Below, piece by piece: positions 27,277-35,655 of a stretch of DNA of 64,000 nucleotides. The notes under the pieces are model-generated. The model saw nothing but the letters and a program-made list of their open reading frames with translations, had not been told where the DNA came from and ran no database searches. Where the stretch lies: contig CBDDAC010000029.1 of the NCBI GenBank assembly GCA_965224765.1, forward strand, positions 1,178,001 through 1,242,000, written 5' to 3'. Position 1 is the first letter of the stretch, and the number at the start of each line of letters is the position of its first letter. This DNA is from CAZDBA01 sp965224765 (GTDB taxonomy: Bacteria > Planctomycetota > Planctomycetia > Pirellulales > Pirellulaceae). The position numbers were made by a program, and so were the translations under genes.

Positions 27277-27825
27277 ATGACAACCAAATTCAACACGCCA
27301 ATGTGCCGCACTCGCCAAAGCAGTTTTGAGAACTTGGCAAACAAGTTAAAGAAGGCATCCAACAAGGCGAACTTAACTGAGAAAATGCAGATCATCGGCA
27401 ATCACACAATTACTACCTCCGATTTCAAGGAGCATATCCAGCCCGATCCAACCCGCTACTACCGCAAGAGTATCGAGCAAAATGAACTATTCGAAATGCT
27501 GATCCTGACGTGGATGCCGGGGCAAAAAAGCCCTATTCACAATCACCGTGGATCGCAATGTATCGTTCGGGTCTTGCAGGGGACCGCCGTTGAATCCACG
27601 TACCGACCGCATCTGGACGGTTCATTCTCGTGCATGATCAAAGAGTATCCAGAAGGCTCTGTTATCGGAGGTGAAGACGCCGATATCCACACTGTTGAAA
27701 ACATTCCGATTGCGACGCAGCCCTTGGTGACTCTGCATGCGTATTTCCCCGCATTGGAAAACATGGAGATTTTTGAAATAGTAGACCAGCAACTGGTAGC
27801 TAAACGACGATTGGACGTAAAGTGA
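27277..27825 (+). CDS. Cysteine dioxygenase-like protein, 182 aa
   Basis: This Fe(II) cupin enzyme would oxidise cysteine to cysteine sulfinate. SPIHNHRGSQCIVRVLQG carries the two His ligands and, in place of the usual cupin glutamate, the Cys that forms the Cys-Tyr cofactor in this family. IHTVENI carries the third His, and LVTLHAYFPAL holds the candidate Tyr. The start ATG at 27277 follows TTGAGGG. Length fits the family (about 180-200). It is a monocistron next to the attachment site, so it is either cargo or flanking chromosome. Substrate could also be another thiol (3-mercaptopropionate); the Arg/Cys pattern does not settle this by eye. Confidence 0.8.
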   Translation: MTTKFNTPMCRTRQSSFENLANKLKKASNKANLTEKMQIIGNHTITTSDFKEHIQPDPTRYYRKSIEQNELFEMLILTWMPGQKSPIHNHRGSQCIVRVLQGTAVESTYRPHLDGSFSCMIKEYPEGSVIGGEDADIHTVENIPIATQPLVTLHAYFPALENMEIFEIVDQQLVAKRRLDVK

Positions 27826-27968
27826 GCCTCATCTCGAACGGTAAGAAGTTTTATCCATCTGTTTTCCGAAGTTCTATTCGAAGCAGCTTGTCCAATTCCG
27901 TTCGTGCGGTCAGCCGATGTGACCGAATCGGGTCACCCGAAGAATTTGGCTTCCCAAAGACTGAAAGT

Positions 27969-28940
27969 TTAATCGCCTAGCTTAGTACTTTCTTTATGGC
28001 AGGAAATCGTAAATTGGTCAATTTCCTTTATGTCACTCGGGAAAGCAAATGATGGAAAAGTATCGTGCATCGGGAACGATTGATCATGTTTCGATAACAC
28101 CTTTGTCAACAACAACAGGAAATACTGTAATGCAATATTCTTTCCGTCATACTCGGATTTGAAAACGTGCCAAATGCGTTGAAGGTGGCTTGTCCCCGAC
28201 GTAATGACAAACTGACCGGACAGAGAACCAAAGAATTCTGGCAGTACAAAAATACTTGTATCCTGCTCCATCCCCCGCCAATGGGCTTCAAATTCTTCAC
28301 GCCACTTAACAAGATATTCATGAAAAGGGGGATCATTGATAGATAAGTGATGCTCAAAACCAACAACTGCTGAAAATACTGACTCACTGGGAGAAAAGTG
28401 TCCCATTTCTGGAGCTACACGTTCAGCGTTTAGCCGCAGCATGTCGATCCAATGTTGCTTGGCTTCGATTACATTTTTTAGTCCACGATTGAAACTGCCA
28501 TCTTCTCCAGATCGAAGCGAACGTTTCACTTGAATAATTGCCTTGACCGCCCCCGGTTGTACGATGACAAAATCTTCTAATCGGTAAACAGGACGGAAAT
28601 TCTGGACGTCATGAATCAGAATGTCGATTTCCGGGCAATGAGTATCTTTGTCGTCCAGCTTCGTCCGTCCGAATATGTAACCTTTGTCGTCCAGCTTCGT
28701 CCGTCCGAATATGTAACCTTTGTCAACACCATATCGAGCCGGAACAAATTTCCGGAGGAAATTTCGGAGCAAGACTTCGCAATGTGTACCTGGATGCGTC
28801 CAGTCCGTGGTCGGCCCAAGAAGCTGACTAATGTTGTTGTATTGAGCCAACATCACATCGGCTTGTGAAGCAAAAAATTCGAACAGGCCTTCGGCAATTG
28901 GATCATTGTCCGGGCTGACACCCTTTGCATTCTGCGACAT
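27969..28940 (-). CDS. DUF6602-like protein, possible PD-(D/E)xK fold, 323 aa
   Basis: The sequence has the order of the DUF6602 family: HPGTHCEVLLRNFLRKFVPARYGVDKG, then CPEIDILIHD, then FVIVQPGAVKAIIQVKRSLRSG. The D in EIDILI and the Q-x-K in IIQVKRS resemble a restriction-endonuclease-like core, but catalysis is not shown. Residues 75-98 contain an exact tandem duplication of a 12-residue unit (GYIFGRTKLDDK). It is the last gene of the four-gene unit starting with the precursor at 31110, 10 bases downstream of the membrane protein. Role unknown; nuclease-like partners occur in defence and peptide clusters. Confidence 0.65.
   Translation of the reverse strand: MSQNAKGVSPDNDPIAEGLFEFFASQADVMLAQYNNISQLLGPTTDWTHPGTHCEVLLRNFLRKFVPARYGVDKGYIFGRTKLDDKGYIFGRTKLDDKDTHCPEIDILIHDVQNFRPVYRLEDFVIVQPGAVKAIIQVKRSLRSGEDGSFNRGLKNVIEAKQHWIDMLRLNAERVAPEMGHFSPSESVFSAVVGFEHHLSINDPPFHEYLVKWREEFEAHWRGMEQDTSIFVLPEFFGSLSGQFVITSGTSHLQRIWHVFKSEYDGKNIALQYFLLLLTKVLSKHDQSFPMHDTFPSFAFPSDIKEIDQFTISCHKESTKLGD
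28647..28718 (-). repeat. Exact 36-bp tandem duplication inside the DUF6602-like gene
   Basis: Two identical 36-base units, 28647-28682 and 28683-28718, keep the frame and insert 12 extra residues in an otherwise conserved segment between GVDKG and CPEIDIL. Identity suggests a recent replication-slippage event. Confidence 0.9.
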
Positions 28941-28950
28941 TGAAATTCCG

Positions 28951-29859
28951 TCACTCTTTCTGCCGATTTGAGTTTTCAGTCAACTTCTTCAGTTTCTGTT
29001 CCAATCGAGGATCATCTAAGATCCGATTTATCAACTTGGATTCGTCCACAACTGCATCTCGGCCAGCATGACCTTTTTCACCTCGTCTACCTTGCGTTCC
29101 CTGTTGTCCTTTGGGGCCACGCAAGAGCTCAAGCAATTGCGAATCACTCCTTAGCGTCCGAATGATCTTCTCAGTCTTGTTCGTGGGCGACGAAGACAAA
29201 AAGTTGATTGAAAATAGTAATAAGACCACCGTAAATGCAGTCAAAAAAAAGAATCTGGCAACTTTGTATAGATCAACCAAATAGTCCGTTCGATTGTCAG
29301 TTGCTACTTGGCATCGTAGATACAAATTGATCAGGCATTTTTTGTAGTTTACTGATTTCAAATCGACCTGCGATTGATCTAGCGAGATCACTGTTTCACG
29401 CCCAATATCAAAAAAAGCAAGGAGCAAAAAGATGGTGTTGATTAACGCCAAGATCGCGACAAAACAAACGATCCTCATCCACATTGCCCCAAACTGAAGC
29501 CAGTCTGGCACCAACACACCTATCAAACCAAGCAACAGCGAACTCAACGTAAACAGAGTTTTGCATTTGGTCGTGATTTCAAATCGGCGAACTTGTGCGT
29601 TCTCCAGACATTCCTTCGCGGTTTCAAGAACAATTTCGGTATCGTCCACATCTTCAAGTTTTCGATCTTCATGTTGCCCGGTATGGTAAGCGCCTTCATC
29701 AATAAAATTCATTAATGGCTCAAGCCCGTACAACCTGAACGACAAGTAAGCAATCCAGTTCGCGCACCAACGCCTCACGCCATGAAAGCTGTCTAGGAAT
29801 CTTTGAATTCCTGTCGGTTCGGCGTCTTGGGAAGAGCTAGGTGTTTTTGATTGAGACAT
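28951..29859 (-). CDS. Three-span membrane protein with a collagen-like tail, 302 aa
   Basis: Three membrane segments are visible: TLFTLSSLLLGLIGVLVPDW, RIVCFVAILALINTIFLLL and FFFLTAFTVVLLLFSI. A cytoplasmic helical part with a Glu-rich linker lies before them. After the last span comes a C-terminal region with seven consecutive Gly-x-y triplets (GPKGQQGTQGRRGEKGHAGR) and a short charged tail, so the protein may form a trimer. It overlaps the ATP-grasp gene by 23 bases, implying co-translation. Possible roles are export, anchoring or sensing for the peptide. The family is not recognised; the arrangement of spans recalls SLATT-type effectors. Confidence 0.55.
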   Translation of the reverse strand: MSQSKTPSSSQDAEPTGIQRFLDSFHGVRRWCANWIAYLSFRLYGLEPLMNFIDEGAYHTGQHEDRKLEDVDDTEIVLETAKECLENAQVRRFEITTKCKTLFTLSSLLLGLIGVLVPDWLQFGAMWMRIVCFVAILALINTIFLLLAFFDIGRETVISLDQSQVDLKSVNYKKCLINLYLRCQVATDNRTDYLVDLYKVARFFFLTAFTVVLLLFSINFLSSSPTNKTEKIIRTLRSDSQLLELLRGPKGQQGTQGRRGEKGHAGRDAVVDESKLINRILDDPRLEQKLKKLTENSNRQKE

Positions 29860-30805
29860 GAGAAAACGACTTAATAAAAGAGTCTGCGATGTTTTGCCCT
29901 GCGGTTAGGTCGAGCCATGCCCATTGGCCGTTGGCATTGATTTCAAAGAATATCCAGTTTTTGTTGGAATCAATGGCCATGTCGATAGCACCAAAGCGAA
30001 GCTGATAATAGCTAACCAGGCGACGAAGCCGTCTGGAAATTTCTACTGGTAGCGTTATTGGCTCGTAGGCAACATCGGTCATGTTGTTACGTCGAATGTC
30101 GCAACGTTGTTTGCCGTCATCATCAGTAGCGTGTAATTTCACCGCGTGTAAGTCGTTATCAACAACTGTAATTCTTACATCACTCTCTTTTTCGATTAAT
30201 TCTTGAAAAAGAGTTGGACAACTGTTTATGCCGCCCGCCGTTTCGATATGCTCTCGCTCAACTTTGTTTGTGTAGATAATTGTATCGTCAATTCCAGTTC
30301 GCTCGACATATCCATTAGACAGAGGCTTAGTAATGATACGCCCAGCATGGCGCTCGAAAAACGATATAGCTTTGCAAGAATCCTGTGTCAGCAACGTATC
30401 GGGAACACTAAGTCCAAATGATTGAGCGACCGAAAGCTGCTCGAGTTTGTTGGAAGCTGCCGCGTTACTGGATGGGTGATTCATCCAGCGGGAAAATGGA
30501 ATGTGAGAAAGGAAGCCTTCAACCGCTTCGGACCACTCATTGATTGAAAACTTACCCTCAGGCTTACCTTCGAATCGCTCGTTTTTGAGTCTTTCTGGTC
30601 GACGATACCAAACGTGCGAGATCTCCTCAGGCGAGTATTTACTGCCCTCATATGTAAGTGATGGACGACCCACCTGAAATTCAAGTTCGAGTTTCGACAC
30701 TAGCAAATCAGTATCAAGGCGCAGCAAGCGAATGTCAGCGTCGAGCAATTTGGGTGTCAGGTAATTTGCCGTCGAATCTTCACTGTTCGTCAATGTAATA
30801 ATCAT
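29837..30805 (-). CDS. ATP-grasp ligase of the MvdC/MvdD graspetide type, 322 aa
   Basis: The N-terminal domain carries VWYRRPERL, the typical pre-ATP-grasp motif of MvdC/MvdD-like RiPP maturases. The ATP-grasp part shows RIITKPLSNGY, PTLFQELIEKESDVRITVVDN, and FGAIDMAIDSNKNWIFFEINANGQWAWL, with the metal- and ATP-binding Asp, Glu and Asn positions. Length fits these enzymes. It should activate Asp/Glu side chains as acyl phosphates and join them to Thr hydroxyls or Lys amines of the precursor encoded just upstream. Its ATG lies in an ATGA overlap with the precursor stop. No inactivating change is seen. Confidence 0.85.
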   Translation of the reverse strand: MIITLTNSEDSTANYLTPKLLDADIRLLRLDTDLLVSKLELEFQVGRPSLTYEGSKYSPEEISHVWYRRPERLKNERFEGKPEGKFSINEWSEAVEGFLSHIPFSRWMNHPSSNAAASNKLEQLSVAQSFGLSVPDTLLTQDSCKAISFFERHAGRIITKPLSNGYVERTGIDDTIIYTNKVEREHIETAGGINSCPTLFQELIEKESDVRITVVDNDLHAVKLHATDDDGKQRCDIRRNNMTDVAYEPITLPVEISRRLRRLVSYYQLRFGAIDMAIDSNKNWIFFEINANGQWAWLDLTAGQNIADSFIKSFSHVSIKNT

Positions 30806-31110
30806 CGAGAAAGAACCTGATACAGCGTTTGGCCCCTATCATTGTCCGGTGATTCAGCCTTCACAGCAGTCGCAGTCTTTGTGCCCATCTCTACCGAGTG
30901 TCGAGGCAATGTCGTTAATTTCTTTGTCGAATCAGCATCCCCCTGCTCATTTGCCACCCGAGTTACCGTTTGCGTACCAGAAACCAACGTTTGGTCCAAA
31001 TCCGCTTGTTCGCCTAAGGTCTTGGTTTTCGTAGTCGTACCAGCGACGCAACTTGCAGAATCGCCTTCCGTACAAGATTCCTGATACCGAAGAATGAACG
31101 CCGAATCCAT
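30802..31110 (-). CDS. Putative graspetide precursor with three Thr/Glu/Asp core repeats, 102 aa
   Basis: Start ATG 31110 (MDSAFILRYQESC) follows GGGAGG; the longer frame upstream is unlikely. Three 16-residue blocks share G-T-x-T-x-T-x4-E-x2-D-x-D exactly: residues 24-39 (TTTKTKTLGEQADLD from 25), 45-60 (TQTVTRVANEQGDAD) and 76-91 (TKTATAVKAESPDND). Each has three Thr donors and three acidic acceptors, as needed for ester-linked rings. The leader is residues 1-23, a spacer of 5 then 15 residues separates blocks, and residues 92-102 form a tail. Its stop overlaps the ligase start (ATGA). No protease or exporter gene is adjacent except the membrane protein at 28951. Confidence 0.8.
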   Translation of the reverse strand: MDSAFILRYQESCTEGDSASCVAGTTTKTKTLGEQADLDQTLVSGTQTVTRVANEQGDADSTKKLTTLPRHSVEMGTKTATAVKAESPDNDRGQTLYQVLSR

Positions 31111-31339
31111 TGTGTTGCCTCCCGAGCGATTTATGGTCTTGCTTGACGGAGTTGTCGCTAGTCTCACCATTTTGTTGGGCCAGTCATTCCTCCTGTTATC
31201 TGCCATTCTAACGGTCTTTGAACGGTTATCCAACCGATAGATAGCAATGAATTGAGCCCCTAGTAAAACCAATCGATGGCAATTCATAAAATTTAACCAA
31301 GATTCAAGGATGGTCGCCTTTTGTTGATTGCCCGCATTC

Positions 31340-31747
31340 CTAACAACGTTCCTCAAATACCAACTCCGTGACCAATGCCTCGTTGCTGTCAATCAATCCC
31401 TGTGTCGCTGCATCAGCATCGGCGACAAAAACCACACGGTGCATCAGGAGGTAGCGATATAGATCGTGGAGCTGTTCACCGCGAATCGTCACTTGGTGGT
31501 CGGTGAAACAGATCTTGATCGAATCGGACGGATCAAACGCAATTCGGTAGATATGGCTGTATGAAAAACACTGGTGATTGCCATCGCTCGAAATAAAATC
31601 AATCATCGGCTCGCCGCCCCAGGCTTTTCGCGAAATACCAAAGGCTCGGTAGACACCGTCATCCGGCCAGGCTTCGCCCTCTGGCTCTTGAGGCAGTTGC
31701 CCAAGCCCCATGCGTTCTAGGATACTTTGCGATTCAGTTTCACTCAT
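31340..31747 (-). CDS. Small protein downstream of the relaxase, 135 aa
   Basis: Soluble acidic protein (starts MSETESQSILERMGLGQ) with beta-like segments in the middle (FISSDGNHQCFSYSHIYRIAFDPSDSIKICFTDHQ). It begins 3 bases after the relaxase stop, so it is the last gene of that operon. I recognise no family. Plasmid relaxase operons often end in such accessory proteins. A spacer of about 230 bases without gene separates it from the precursor gene. Confidence 0.6.
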   Translation of the reverse strand: MSETESQSILERMGLGQLPQEPEGEAWPDDGVYRAFGISRKAWGGEPMIDFISSDGNHQCFSYSHIYRIAFDPSDSIKICFTDHQVTIRGEQLHDLYRYLLMHRVVFVADADAATQGLIDSNEALVTELVFEERC

Positions 31748-31750
31748 AGC

Positions 31751-34471
31751 TTATCTTGCAATTTCTGGTCGGCGATGTTGTAGCCACGTTTGCAGTTGAT
31801 GCAACTGTTGTTTTGCATAGTGTGGCATTCTGAGACGAAGTTCTGATACTCGACTTGCCAAACGGGAATGCCTGGCAGGTTCTTGTTCCGACTGTGGCTG
31901 TTCCAATTCGCTGGCATTCAAGACCTCGCGTGGTCGGCTAATCGCCTGTCGGAGCGCATTCACATCATCGGTGTAAATATCCAGTCGCTCCCTACCACGA
32001 CTGGCGGACACATAGGCTTGCTCCGGAGACGAAGCGGGAAACGAGAGACTACTTTGAGCAAGTAGTATTCGTGGAAACGTTTTTCCCTGACTGGCGTAGG
32101 ATGTGACGGTGATTCCATGATCGAGATGCCCCCACACGGCAGATAGCGTTTGTCCGTTGCTGAGTTTCAGATCACCGTCTTTTGTAAAACCTTCGAGTGC
32201 CAACAAGCTGCCATTGTTTAGCCGCTTGACACCATTACCGCCTTTTCGATTTTTGGTGATCCGCAATCGATCACCAACTGCGAATTTGGTCTGTTGTGGA
32301 CGATAAACATCAAATGATCGTGGCGACAAAAGCGGTACTTCCACCCTGCCCCTATTGCTTGCTGCCCAAACTTGACCGTCTTTCACGCTGGACACAGTAA
32401 GCCGGTCCCCCGCCTTAAATCCACCCCTACCCCGAGTGATAAACTCCACCACGTCCCCAGGTGCGTAATTGAATACGTCACCTCGCTGCACTTCAGTCAG
32501 CCGTTTGGATTTGAGAATGGTAAAGTCACGTTCATCTTTATCAATATGCCCTCGTGATTTTAGCTCCTTGCGAATTGCCTCGGTAATTTGTTCTCGCTCG
32601 GCATGGGCTGGTGCAATGACCAGGGTCTTTTTGCCTGCTTCGATCAGATCGGCATAGTCACTGGCAATTTGCTGGCTCCGTTTTTTGATATCCTGAGTCT
32701 CATGAACAAATCCTAGGTTTTGCAGTCGCTCAAATCCTTCTTCTATTTCGCCGCGACTTAGATATTCCACCGCCTCACGATAGCCAAGGTCTTCTTGCCT
32801 GCGAATTGTGACAATTTCATGTGGTTTGATTCCGGCCTGTTCTTCCAGCAAGCGAAGAGGTTCACCTCGTTCAACCGCCTTGTGTTGCCGCTTGTCACCG
32901 CTGAGGATGATACGAGCATCGATAGTTTTAGCGATCTCGGTCAGTTTGAGCATGGTTGGCATACCGATGAGCCCTGCTTCATCGACCCAGATCACGCCGC
33001 CTTGGGCATTAGCCTGAGCTTTTTCGTTTTTCAAAAATGATGCCAACGTGTTGGCATCGAATCCAGCTTCTTCTTTCAGCACCCCGTGAGCGGCCTCAGC
33101 CGTGGGAGCCAACACAGCAACATGTTTGCCATGTTTTTCGATGGTCTCAATGGCTTCTTTCATCAAGGTGGTTTTGCCGGAGCCTGCAACGCCACGCAGA
33201 ATTTGCAGGCGATCCGTTGAGTCCAGTATTCCGCGAACAGCCTTTTTCTGTTCATCACTCAACCAGTCACGTTCAATTTGATGGTTGCGGGCCAATGGCC
33301 GCAAACGCCCACGGCCATTTCTAGCAAATGCCAACAACGCCTGTTCTTCTTCGAGAATCTCGCGAGTCGTGACTAACGCATTTTCATCTTTGCCCTGGCG
33401 AATCCAGGGGCGACGCTTAATTTCCCGTTTGATCTCATAAGCAGTGACGTCTCCAATTCCAAATCTCAGTGCATCTCGTATCAGATGCCGTTCACGCACG
33501 ACGGATTGACGTTCCAAAAGGTGTTTTGCCGCAAAATCCACCGCCTCTTTCGCAGTAGTCGCCTTCTCGTTAATCATCAATGGTTGATTGATGATGGATT
33601 TGAACTGGCGGGTTTCTGCTGCAGTCAATCGGTTACGCCAGCAATCGGGCAAATCCGCAATCGCCACCAAGTTTTCTTCTTTGCTCTGCCTTGTGGTGGC
33701 CGCCAACTTGTCTTTGGTCGCTGGATTGGTGATTCCCAATTCCTCTGCCAGCTGATCAATTTCGGCCTGCCTTCTCGAAAACTTCTCAATCGTGCTCCGT
33801 GAAACACCTTGGATTTCAAAGTTGTATTCGCTTCGTTCGATCTTGTAACCAAGGTGCTCAACGTACTGTGCAAGTCGCGATTGAAAAATCGCTTCGTAGT
33901 AGCCGGAGTCACGCACCACCGCAGAAAGATCAACTGCGGTGATGCGGTTGTCTTTAGTCATGGTAGCATTGGCAAAAGCACCGTGGACATGGAGCTGAGG
34001 GTCTGGATGGCCATCAACTGGCCTACCGGTAACGTGTAGCCAACTTGCTCCAATAAGATTGCCTGTCTTTTGTGTTGTCAGAACACCACGTTCATGATTG
34101 ACACGAGTCAAAGCATCCTTTTCTAGGTCAGTAAACGTCTCGGTTGCCGCTTGCTGAACAACGTCTAACAAACGCTGATCCTGGGAAACACCCCAAAGTA
34201 AGGATACGGATTTTGGAGCAGAGAAAGTGATGTCGGTAAGCACTCGGCGTTCGCCGTGATTGCGCTGCGTTAAACGCTCACCACTTGTTGGGTCAAGATT
34301 ATCAACCAGACGGTCAAAAACCTCTTTCTGGACTTCACCACGCAGACCAAAATGCCTAGCCAACTTTCCGACCCAGTAGCCTTTGAGTTGGTCAGGGCCG
34401 CCTTCATAGTAGTCACTGGCCGCGTAGTACTGTTTGCCTTGGGCGGCATTTTTCTGGTGAAAAACTCGCAT
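31751..34471 (-). CDS. MobF-type conjugative relaxase-helicase (TrwC/TraI-like), 906 aa
   Basis: It would nick oriT, stay linked to the 5' end and unwind the strand. N-terminal catalytic Tyr pairs are Y15/Y16 and Y21/Y22 (KQYYAASDYYEG). The HUH metal triad lies in GHPDPQLHVHG (His155, His161, His163). The helicase part has Walker A GVAGSGKTTL (427-434) and Walker B VIWVDEAG (about 493-500), then late motifs such as VTSYASQGKTFPRI and AYVSASRGRERL. Length and domain order fit MobF enzymes. The start ATG is at 34471. It is in an operon with small membrane proteins upstream. The matching oriT is not identified; a decayed relaxase fragment lies at 48249-48452. Confidence 0.95.
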   Translation of the reverse strand: MRVFHQKNAAQGKQYYAASDYYEGGPDQLKGYWVGKLARHFGLRGEVQKEVFDRLVDNLDPTSGERLTQRNHGERRVLTDITFSAPKSVSLLWGVSQDQRLLDVVQQAATETFTDLEKDALTRVNHERGVLTTQKTGNLIGASWLHVTGRPVDGHPDPQLHVHGAFANATMTKDNRITAVDLSAVVRDSGYYEAIFQSRLAQYVEHLGYKIERSEYNFEIQGVSRSTIEKFSRRQAEIDQLAEELGITNPATKDKLAATTRQSKEENLVAIADLPDCWRNRLTAAETRQFKSIINQPLMINEKATTAKEAVDFAAKHLLERQSVVRERHLIRDALRFGIGDVTAYEIKREIKRRPWIRQGKDENALVTTREILEEEQALLAFARNGRGRLRPLARNHQIERDWLSDEQKKAVRGILDSTDRLQILRGVAGSGKTTLMKEAIETIEKHGKHVAVLAPTAEAAHGVLKEEAGFDANTLASFLKNEKAQANAQGGVIWVDEAGLIGMPTMLKLTEIAKTIDARIILSGDKRQHKAVERGEPLRLLEEQAGIKPHEIVTIRRQEDLGYREAVEYLSRGEIEEGFERLQNLGFVHETQDIKKRSQQIASDYADLIEAGKKTLVIAPAHAEREQITEAIRKELKSRGHIDKDERDFTILKSKRLTEVQRGDVFNYAPGDVVEFITRGRGGFKAGDRLTVSSVKDGQVWAASNRGRVEVPLLSPRSFDVYRPQQTKFAVGDRLRITKNRKGGNGVKRLNNGSLLALEGFTKDGDLKLSNGQTLSAVWGHLDHGITVTSYASQGKTFPRILLAQSSLSFPASSPEQAYVSASRGRERLDIYTDDVNALRQAISRPREVLNASELEQPQSEQEPARHSRLASRVSELRLRMPHYAKQQLHQLQTWLQHRRPEIAR

Positions 34472-34545
34472 GCGATTGTTTTACATGAATAGTGTTGCAG
34501 TTTGATGACACTCATAAATTCGTTTTGATACAAAATCGGTACAGT

Positions 34546-34914
34546 TCACGCGGAGCGTTGCTCCGATGGCAAGCCATCTATATCGATCTTGTCGATTGGA
34601 TTCCCTCTCGCATCGAAATATGGAATCTTGTGCTTTCGGCGATACTCCTTGATGGCGTCACCGAAGTCGTCCAACTCCTTCATACGCTGCAGATGTTCAC
34701 GAAGCATGCGTTTGCTGTCACGATTGGCAATGGATGTAGCGATGATGATCAGCAACCAAATAATCATGGTGACAAAAAATTGAGTGGACTGGAAAAACTC
34801 AGGCTGATTGTTCCAAACATAAAGCCACATGATGACAATTAAAAAAATGTGAATGCAAAGGCAGATGTCGACAATGACATTCACCCAGTGAGAAATGCGA
34901 TTACGCCAACTCAT
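34546..34914 (-). CDS. Two-span membrane protein, 122 aa
   Basis: Segments ICLCIHIFLIVIMWLYVW and TQFFVTMIIWLLIIIATSIA form a hairpin in the membrane, followed by a charged helical tail (KRMLREHLQRMKELDDFGDAIKEYRRK). It lies 74 bases upstream of the relaxase, within the minus-strand transfer operon. No family signature; a likely membrane accessory of the transfer machinery. Confidence 0.55.
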   Translation of the reverse strand: MSWRNRISHWVNVIVDICLCIHIFLIVIMWLYVWNNQPEFFQSTQFFVTMIIWLLIIIATSIANRDSKRMLREHLQRMKELDDFGDAIKEYRRKHKIPYFDARGNPIDKIDIDGLPSEQRSA

Positions 34915-34928
34915 TTTTCAACCTCTCA

Positions 34929-35255
34929 TTATTCGGAACGTTGGTGGTGATTTTTCACTTGCAGGTGAGCCAATGCCTGTTTTATTTCAGGCGTTTGTTC
35001 TGTCGGGTGATTCCATACCGCCATTCTGCCTTCTATCAACTCAGACTCAGAAAAGGCAGTGCCTTGTTTTGGAGTCAACGTGATCGCGGATTCTTCGGTA
35101 TGGAACAGCTCGTCAGCAATTTGTTGACCGATTTGACGTGCCTGGGAGTGGCTACCAAGTTGTCGCGACTCCGCTTTCAATGTTTCACCAAGTTGCTCAA
35201 GAAATCCTGCTGCGATGCTCGTTGCCAGCTCTCCTAGTAATTGTTTCAAACTCAT
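34929..35255 (-). CDS. Small soluble protein in the transfer operon, 108 aa
   Basis: Helical protein starting MSLKQLLGELATSIAAGFLEQLG, with a second region ALTPKQG-like (ITLTPKQGTAFSES) and a tail rich in Gln and His. Its ATG overlaps the stop of the gene before it by 4 bases (ATGA). It has no membrane span or known motif. Role unknown. Confidence 0.5.
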   Translation of the reverse strand: MSLKQLLGELATSIAAGFLEQLGETLKAESRQLGSHSQARQIGQQIADELFHTEESAITLTPKQGTAFSESELIEGRMAVWNHPTEQTPEIKQALAHLQVKNHHQRSE

Positions 35256-35650
35256 TGCGACATCTCCTGCTCGGGTTCCTGCATTTCTGGCATATGGTAG
35301 ATCTCCTGCATGGTTTGCTCCAAAAAACTGTCGGCGGCAGTAAATTCAACCTGCTGCGGTGCTGTAGTTTCTTGGACAACTTCAGCTGCGGGACTGTTCA
35401 TATCGACTTGTTGTTCCGGTGAATCTGACATTGATGTCTCCATATTGAGAGGGCTTTCGACCCGAACCGGCTGGCTATGGCCGGTTTGCTGGGATACTGC
35501 TTGTGGTGGTGCATTCCCAATTTGGCCCGGCTCTTCTATCAATGGGCCAGAGTCAGGGAATGCTTTAAGAAAGTGAGTCAGCTCTTTGAGGCCCTGCCTA
35601 AAAAAGGCCATCAAGCTGCCTTGGCCGATTTTGGGTTTCGATGGCTTCAT
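35252..35650 (-). CDS. Small Gln/Glu/Pro-rich protein in the transfer operon, 132 aa
   Basis: Starts MKPSKPKIGQGSLMAFFRQG with a short helix LKELTHFLKAFPDSG, then a low-complexity acidic Gln/Pro/Ser-rich region to the end (QEPEQEMSQ). Overlaps the next gene by 4 bases. Probably intrinsically disordered; perhaps a linker or substrate for the machinery. No family recognised. Confidence 0.5.
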   Translation of the reverse strand: MKPSKPKIGQGSLMAFFRQGLKELTHFLKAFPDSGPLIEEPGQIGNAPPQAVSQQTGHSQPVRVESPLNMETSMSDSPEQQVDMNSPAAEVVQETTAPQQVEFTAADSFLEQTMQEIYHMPEMQEPEQEMSQ

Positions 35651-35655
35651 ATGAG

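Noticed and set aside
31111..31392. A longer 196-residue version of the peptide precursor
   Set aside because: The upstream extension overlaps the gene at 31340-31747, has no ribosome binding site and an unlikely N-terminus; the ATG at 31110 follows GGGAGG.
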